From: Hydra vulgaris
Lineage: Eukaryota > Cnidaria > Hydrozoa > Anthoathecata > Hydridae
Direction: 5' to 3'
Length of the DNA: 64,000 nucleotides
NCBI RefSeq assembly: GCF_038396675.1
Contig: NC_088929.1
Location: 30,736,501-30,800,500, forward strand
Under the pieces are notes generated by a model. It did no database searches. It worked only from the letters and a program-made list of their open reading frames with translations, and was not told the origin of the DNA. This document shows positions 57,651 to 64,000 of this stretch, one piece after another. Both the position numbers and the translations under genes were made by a program. The stretch's first letter is position 1. Every line of letters starts with the position of its first letter.

Positions 57651-58259
57651 TGAGCGGAAAATGCAAATGAACAATTTTGAAGGGACAATGAAAAAGGACT
57701 TTTTTGACGGAATGATGCAAATAAAGTGAATAATGTATAATATTATATAAATTAATGACTTTAATTTATTACATTTGTTATAATAACAATGCCTATAATA
57801 ATAATAATAATAAATAAATAAAAAAATAATAATGATAAATATAATAACAAAATAAATTTTATCACCAAATAAATAAGCAAAAGTATATCCTTTTAATATA
57901 AATAAAATGATTCGAGATTTTATATATGAAATGGGCTTAGGGTTGGACTGGCTTGTAAAAACGGCCCGGGTTTTGGTCATCGCAGCCCACTTCATCTTTT
58001 GTTCCATATAAATATTTAATATATATTTATATGAAACATAGTATAAAAAAACTTTTTGTTTTTAGTTGCCTTCTTGAGTATTGATTCTTATTTTATGTAT
58101 AAAAAAGAAATTTTAAACTTTCCAGCCTAAATATTGATAAAAAATATATATTTATAAAACACTGCTGTAAGTTGAAGTTTCGAAATAGTAGACACAATCG
58201 CTATTCACTATTGACTAGTATAGCAACTTTTTCATCGTTTGACTAGTCGATGACAAAAC

Positions 58260-60035
58260 ATCAACAAATGCATTCTTATCAATTTTTGGAAGAGTATCCT
58301 TTCAAAAAGAAATCAGCATGAATGATTGTAAACTTGATTGGCTCATCAAATTTTTTAATCTGTTCAAAATAAATTTCGATTTTGAGAATGATCTTTCACA
58401 AGCAACTTGTGATGAGGAAAACTTCATCACAAATTTGTACGCCATAAACAAGTTTGAATACGCAAGACTATACAAATTGAACTTTTAGAGAAGAAAATAA
58501 CAAGAAGCAATACATTGTTTTGCGAGATTAGCATTTATTTCTGTGACTTTAGCTCTTTTTTACCGCTGGGGTTGGAAAGATAGTTTCAAATTCTATGGAT
58601 TTAGAATGTCGGATGTTCTCAGAGACAGAGTCAGATACTTCCGTGTCCATTAGCAAATTATACTCATTTTCAAGAATTCTTTCAAAACTTTTCCATTTCC
58701 TAGCAAAGTTTGAAGCTGGTCTTTTGTTGGGCTGACATCAAACTTTCTGAGCAGTTCACTGAAGTGCTGCAATGCGATTCTAAGCATTTTTTGCAAAATT
58801 CTGCAAAATTTTTTTAATTTAAATAAGATAAATTAGCATATTGACTACCATGCTCAGATATAATTTAAACTTCTGGTTTCTTGATTTATTACAATATTTT
58901 CAAGATTGAAACGAAGTTTATCTTTCGCACTTTTAAGTAGTTGGTTGGCTCTAATTCTTATCTCTTTCATCTATGTATATCCATCCATCCATCTATGTAT
59001 AATCTATAAAACCCCAATATCTGATTATTTGAAGATAACTAGAACTTATATTCTACGTGTAGGCTCGAAGTATATCCATTCTCGTTGTCTTCAAATATTT
59101 AGATAATGGGGTTGTGAGCCCAAACACTTTCAAAAACAATTATGCTGTCAAAATAAATTTAAAGCTTATCAAGGAACCTAAAAGAGCTTTTGCTCAGTAA
59201 CAGACATCATTGAATTTGATTGATGTATCATCAAATGTTTGTAACATGTCAAAGCAAAAAAAATAATTACTTTGTGTTTCTTGATCGGAAGTTTGAATAA
59301 AGAAGTTTCCAAATATTTTAGTAAGAGCTCTATGTTTTGCCAACGAACGGGTTTTACTTATTACAGATATATATTTTAATTTGCTAAATTCATGCTAAAC
59401 TTTGAACCGTAAATATGATTCCAGTAAAAATACTGCACATGTGTTCAAAACGCCAAATAAAGTAACAATTTCAACCGCTTTTCTGGTAATGTCAACCATT
59501 ACCAAATTTGAGACATAGGCATATTACAATACATGAATCAAACCCGAGGAAACTATATTTAACCAGATATTGAATCCTTCCATGTTAAAAGCTCCATCGG
59601 GGGCATTGCTGATACATTTACTTATATCAACTTAACTACTTATATTTCAAAAACGCCAAAAACCGAATCAAACATTTATTTTACAGTTGTTGATGTGCAA
59701 ATGACTATCGATATTACACTTTTATGTACAGCTTTTATTACATATTGAACTACATTAGAACACTGATCTTGTACATTATTGTCTTATGTGGTATCAATTT
59801 GAACATAGCGCCCGTGGCGCAGTGGTTATAGCGCTTGCTTTATAAGCAGGAAATCCAGGTTCCAAACAAGCTCTGGCATATTTCGCGTCACGGTAAGGAA
59901 GGAGGCGTGAACCTCCTGGATAAATGTACTTTCGCGGTGCTCTGTGACAAGACCGTTTTGCCTTCTTGGGGCACCTAAAAAAATAATAATTAAAAAAACA
60001 CTAAACAAACCAGCTTCTCTAATCTATATTACAAT
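58260..60035 (-). pseudogene. hAT-type transposase pseudogene (right arm), split by a SINE
   Basis: Minus-strand counterpart of 39761-41424. The C-terminal dimerisation region is near 58290-58420 and the S-V-Q-I-D-T-T region near 59770-59810, where a SINE interrupts it. It has stops and shifts throughout. Confidence 0.82.
59808..59997 (+). mobile_element. tRNA-derived SINE (right arm, best preserved)
   Basis: Starts GCGCCCGTGGCGCAGTGGTT with a perfect A-box (TGGCGCAGTGG). A recognisable anticodon stem-loop, CTTGC-TTTATAA-GCAGG, follows, then a B-box-like GGTTCCAAACA. The body GGAAGGAGGCGTGAACCTCC, GGTGCTCTGTGACAAGACCG and the end GGGGCACCTAAA + A-rich tail are shared with the SINEs at 56973 and 21116. 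The left arm (about 39845) shows the empty site, with AACACTAAACA spanning the insertion point. Confidence 0.9.
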
Positions 60036-60371
60036 CATGCTTGTTAATGATGTTGTTATTGCATCAATGACTTTATTAAAAATCGTTTTTGACAGAAATG
60101 TGATCAGAACACTTTTTGTATGTCGTCTTTAAAAGTCAACCAATGACGACAGTGACGAATCGAGGATTTTTTGGTGTTTGAGATAGCAAACTTTCAGACA
60201 TGGAGCAAACTGCAAACGTTTTTATATTTATACATACGTCAATTTATGAGGCTAGGCAAAAAGTTGCATTATTTGGAGGCAAGGAACTAAAAAGCCCTTT
60301 GAGAACTTCCCTCCCCTCCCTTCCCAAACGTGAGGGGCAACAAGTCGATAAAAAAATTTTTTTAAATTCTC

Positions 60372-60550
60372 AACTAGACTTATATTCATTAATAAATTTT
60401 TAGTTTCATTGTACTATCTCTCAGCGTTCAAAAATTATGATCATATAAATTTTTAAATTTTATATAATCATTATTTAAAAACGTTGAGAGGTAATTCTAT
60501 AAAACTAACAATTTATCGATAAATATCTATAAAAATATAGAAAAGTTGAG
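60372..60550. mobile_element. Fold-back MITE (right arm)
   Basis: Mirror copy of 39278-39445, with CTCAACTAGACTTATATTCA at one end and GAAAAGTTGAG at the other; the inner stem has decayed more than in the left arm. Confidence 0.82.
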
Positions 60551-60569
60551 AAAAGTGCAAAACATTTAT

Positions 60570-60840
60570 TATTTATTTTTATTCTCGTCTAATGCTTTAA
60601 AAATATCACGAACAAGCTTATTAAAAGCATTGTCAGTTAAATTACCTGGGTGAAATACAAATCGTTTATTGTATAGAATATTATTAAAACAAAGAAAAAT
60701 TACCTTTCGATTATAAATATATTGCAATATGAGTTTAGAGAAATAAGGGAGAGTTGAAACTAATCTGTTATTTACAGGATTAGAAATGTCTCCTGATTAG
60801 AAAATAGGTATGACCCTCGCAATTCTAAGTTACTTAGGAT
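60570..60840 (-). pseudogene. LINE reverse transcriptase fragment (right arm)
   Basis: Minus-strand counterpart of 39006-39260, with V-I-P-I-F at the upstream end (about 60808-60822), Y-N-K-R-F-V-F-H-P-G (about 60650-60680) and A-L-D-E-N-K near 60590. Confidence 0.75.
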
Positions 60841-61029
60841 AAACACTTTATTTTAAATAGGGCTTAAAAAGATGTAAAAGAACAATTGTTTTGTATTTTA
60901 TCAACTTTTTCATTACATTAATACTAATACTATCAACCCCCACAATTTTGTTTTGTTTTAAAAGATATCGTTTTAAATGATTAACTGTCTTCATGAATTT
61001 TCAGTCTGCATGTAGAAAAAGTTGCACTA

Positions 61030-61078
61030 AAAGTCTGCATGCAACATAAATGTATTTATGTTACATGCAGACTTTTAG
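61030..61078. repeat. Hairpin at the junction of right arm and intact gene segment
   Basis: CACTAAAAGTCTGCATG and its reverse complement flank AACATAAATGTATTTATGTT. It sits exactly between the end of inverted-repeat homology (about 61040) and the start of gene-segment homology (61078). Confidence 0.9.
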
Positions 61079-61488
61079 TGTATTTCACTGTGTTTGAGAA
61101 AATTATTAATTTTTATGTTTGAGTTCTCTGCGCATTGCTTCTTAAAACCTGGCAAATTTAAAAAGACCAAAAAACTGAAACTTCGTTTGTTTGAAATTTC
61201 CTTATCCCAAAACATTGAACAGTTGGGCGATTTTCAGTAAATCATGTTTTTTTAAATTAATTACCATGCTATTAAATGCATAAAACTAAATTGCCGTAAT
61301 ACGTCGCACTCAACCCTAAATACGTATTTGAATAGTGATGTATTTTGTAGGTGTTTTAATTACTCCCTACTCGTATATAATTAAAACTGGTAACTTTCTT
61401 TTGTTTGCAAATTATCATTTTCCGAATGACGCGAGTTCTTGGTTTCATAAATACTTTCAGGGTGTTTTTGTAATTAGTTAGTAGATTG

Positions 61489-61496
61489 TATAAAAA
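61489..61496 (+). promoter_or_regulatory. TATA box of intact copy B
   Basis: TATAAAAA 54 bp upstream of the start codon at 61543; identical in copy A. Confidence 0.75.
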
Positions 61497-61542
61497 GGGT
61501 GAAAAATCAACATTGAACAAAGTTAGTTGAAGTTCAGAGAGA

Positions 61543-63341
61543 ATGGTTTATCTTTGTATTTTTGTTACGTTCCTGATTTCTTTTCAAGTTTTTGTGAGTA
61601 AAATTAACGATTATGTTATATATTTATATATTTATATTATTGTAAAACATAATAGTTTTTTAAATAATGTAACGCTACGCGTATTTAATAATAAGTTACT
61701 TTTGAAATATATGTGGCTTATTGTTTAGCTAGGCGAAGCAGCTCCTTTCAAGCATGCAAAAGATATTATTGCCGATGCAAAGTGAATATTATCCTTTACT
61801 TTAAAAGTCTTGGTATTTCAAAATTTGCAAAATTTCTAATTCTATTATCTCTTTTAGAAATAGAGACAATGATGACGAAGATGAATCTAATCGCAAAGTA
61901 ACTTTTATTTTTTTATTATTTCTTTTTTCATATGACTTATTTCTTATTTTTCAAACGTTTTTATTGCTTTTAATTTTAGTTAAATTTTTATTTTATTTTT
62001 ATTTTCAAATAGACTAGTTAGGAAGTATAAATGAGTTTTTCAATTTAGGAAAACAAGGATTTATTTTCAAACAAATTGAGTGATTATGGTGGAGGATATG
62101 GAGGATACGGTGGCGGATATGGTTATGGTAAAAAAGAGATGTAGGTTTTATTCTTTTAAGTTTACATGTTTGTTATTCTAAATTAAGTATAATAAAAAAG
62201 TTTAAAAAAAAATCTATTAAAAGTTCATCACCCTCAATATTTTTCAGTTAAATTTATATCAAATTCTTATTTTTATGTATCAACTTCGTAATAAACTAAT
62301 TCCTAGAATATTTAACACACTTTTCAATAAAATTAGTTACATTTACCTTATAAGATTGTCAAATTGCAATTATTAACAACCTAAAATACATTAATTGGTT
62401 ACCGAGTTTTCTGTTGCCATCAGAAATTTCGCTTTATTAAAAACAAACTGAAAAGTTATTTTTTCTTTTTCTTTTAACGTAACTTTAATTTTCAAGTTTT
62501 GAACAAAATAACTTTTTTTTTACATTTTAATTATTTGTAAGAAACACTTGATGACTTGTTACAATGGTAGCACGTTACAGCAAACGGGGCATAGTGAAAA
62601 ACCAAATATTGTCTTCTTTTTGCTACGGTCATGTATATATTATTTATATAACACGGAATTGTATGTATTTTATTATTTCAAAAATTAAACCGTCTTTATA
62701 TCTTTGATCTAGAAATGAAGACGAAGATAAAAGTGAAGGTGGATATGGAGGATATGGTGGATATGGTTACGGAAAAAGACAAACGTAAGAATTTGAGAAC
62801 TTTTTTTTGACTAATTCTTAGGAAGAATGAAACTATAAGTAACGCATATTTTTTTTTTTTTTTTTACCTTATTATAGAGAACGAGATGGGGGATACGGAG
62901 GCGGATACGGAGGTGGATATGGTTACGGAAAAAAAGAGATGTAAGCTTTTATTACATTCTGCTATATTTTATATTATTGGTAATAATATCGACATAACAT
63001 TTAAAGAACAATGCTGGAACGTACTTTGCTGCCTTGTATTGTACTTTTACCTATATTTTATGTAATAATTGGGTTATTAAAAGAATCCAACAATTGAGTT
63101 TTATTTGTGATTTAGAAATGAAGTAGCTGATCCTAGGGGAGGTGGTAGCAGAAGTGGTGGAGGCGGTGGCGGTGGCGGAGGTGGCGGTAGCAGAAGTGGT
63201 GGAGGCGGTGGTGGCGGTGGTGGAGGTAGCAGAAGTGGTGGAGGCGGTGGCGGTGGCGGTGGTGGCGGTAGCAGAAGTGGAGGAGGAGGCGGTGGTGGTG
63301 GTGGTGGTGGTGGTAGTAGAAGCAGAGGCAGAGGCAAATAA
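61543..63341 (+). CDS. Secreted glycine-rich modular protein, intact copy B
   Basis: Exons 61543-61593, 61729-61781, 61858-61897, 62049-62140, 62713-62784, 62878-62940 and 63116-63341 join to 597 bases: 198 residues and stop. Donors are GTGAGT, GTGAAT, GTAACT, GTAGGT, GTAAGA and GTAAGC. Residues 1-17 (M-V-Y-L-C-I-F-V-T-F-L-I-S-F-Q-V-F) are exon 1, a signal peptide core. Exon 4 carries D-Y-G-G-G-Y-G-G-Y and ends G-Y-G-K-K-E; exon 5 is N-E-D-E-D-K-S-E then Gly-Tyr repeats ending G-Y-G-K-R-Q; exon 6 ends G-Y-G-K-K-E; exon 7 is the G(n)SRS tail. Exons 5 and 6 are flanked by the same phase, so they can be duplicated, lost or skipped without a frame change. The start was chosen for the signal peptide and TATA distance. 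Expected to be secreted; function not known to me. Confidence 0.88.
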
Positions 63342-63600
63342 TAACGTAAGCGATGTTTATTTAAAAACTTTATTTTTTTTGTTATTTAAACTTTCGGTAA
63401 GTTCTCTAATATTTTTAACGTTTTTTGTTTTAGGGTTGAAAGAAGACAGCATTCAAGTTTATTTTGCAAGAAACAATTGTAATCTTATTCTATATAATAT
63501 AATTTTCAAATTAAACTTTGCTTTATTATTGCCTTAGAATAAGGATTTCCAAGAGTTACGTATTTTCTGCTTCTTTACGAATCAAGGTTTTTACAAAAAG
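63342..63600 (+). other. 3' untranslated region with intron, copy B
   Basis: Donor GTAAGC at 63345 and acceptor TTTTGTTTTAG ending near 63433, so the terminal exon begins GGTTGAAAGAAGAC. A clear AATAAA close by is not seen; an AATAAA-like site (CAATAAATTGATAC) lies far downstream near 63819. Confidence 0.6.
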
Positions 63601-64000
63601 TTATACCTTTTAAAGTTTGATTTGAATTACGTATAAACTTTGAAGTTTTTTACTCGTTATCAACTTTAAACAATAGCAATTCCGCTAAATTTTAGAAAAA
63701 AGATTATAAAAACGTTTGGCGGATAGTTTAGACTAAGAAGGTAAAACTTTTTTCTTAACATGTCTTTTCCAGTTTACGATTTTTTTTTACGATCTTTTTC
63801 GTTCTTTTCTTAAATATTCAATAAATTGATACAATAAGATAGTTAAGATTAAAATCGTTATACAATAAAAAAAATATAACAAAATATACAGGTATAAAAA
63901 TATAAAACAAATAAAAGAACGCGGAGACATGCTGTAGACCTTCATATCTAATTATCAAGAACTGCTCGAGAATATTAAATACGCTAAATTATATGAAAGA

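Larger units (their letters stand above)
55574..61040 (-). repeat. Right arm of the large diverged inverted repeat
   Basis: Reverse complement counterpart of 38814-43474, with the same element order. It differs by two SINE insertions (56973 and 59808) and by about 600 bp near 57000-57650 that has no equivalent in the left arm. The spacer between the arms is 12.1 kb. Confidence 0.9.
61078..64000 (+). repeat. Second intact gene segment (plus strand)
   Basis: Reverse complement of 52045 down to about 49120, apparently near-identical, with one base indel in intron 4. It is cut by the window end, so the length of homology is unknown. Confidence 0.93.

Noticed and set aside
59808-59880. Functional tRNA gene
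   Set aside because: The head resembles a tRNA, but the T arm is degenerate and the sequence continues into a body shared with two other copies and an A-rich tail, so it is a SINE.

Overview
The window is eukaryotic and very AT-rich. It has GT-AG introns, a TATA promoter, long microsatellites and a dense layer of decayed transposons: hAT, Tc1, pogo/Tigger, P-element/THAP9-like and L2/CR1-like LINEs, plus tRNA-derived SINEs. The mixture fits a cnidarian such as Hydra. That attribution is inference from composition and family content, not proof. There are no operons, CRISPR arrays or rRNA genes.

The one convincing host gene is a seven-exon gene for a 198-residue secreted glycine-rich protein. 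It has a signal peptide, an acidic segment, three Gly-Tyr modules each ending in G-K-K or G-K-R, and a G(n)SRS tail. Two apparently intact copies face away from each other: 51582 to 49786 on the minus strand and 61543 to 63341 on the plus strand, each with its own TATA box. Two 5'-truncated copies (exons 5-7 only) lie in a head-to-tail duplication of about 8.0 kb at 1-16030. A much older, shorter copy with only exons 1, 2 and 7 lies at 33829-34484 on the minus strand.

Layout. 1-8035 and 8036-16030 are near-identical tandem units, each holding a fossil transposon (TE-A, about 3605-5312 in unit 1) and the truncated gene. 16031-16285 is a third, more diverged start of the unit. 16286-28600 is transposon territory: a heat-shock-type promoter with a degenerate transposase-like gene (TE-B) broken by a hAT element, a SINE remnant, a 3.0 kb element with long terminal inverted repeats (TE-C), a LINE fragment, and (TA)n and (TATG)n arrays. 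29450-34955 is the old inverted copy of the unit plus gene, split by a LINE. 35423-37121 is a Tc1 element sitting in TA repeats. 38814-43474 and 55574-61040 are the arms of a large diverged inverted repeat made of LINE, MITE, hAT and Tigger fossils. Between the arms lie an inverted unit plus intact gene (43995-52045) and a P-element/THAP9-like pseudogene carrying a cleanly bounded 1025-bp element. 61078 to the end is the second intact gene and its downstream flank.

Most notable: (1) the symmetric-exon secreted gene, whose modules read either as a matrix/adhesive protein or as an amidated-peptide precursor, with recent inverted duplication and accumulation of truncated copies; (2) evidence that TE-A, TE-B and TE-C belong to one transposase-like superfamily with a D-x-K...C-x-x-C motif and an E-x-x-H...R-Y motif; (3) a perfect 96-bp palindrome beside three 16-bp palindromes.
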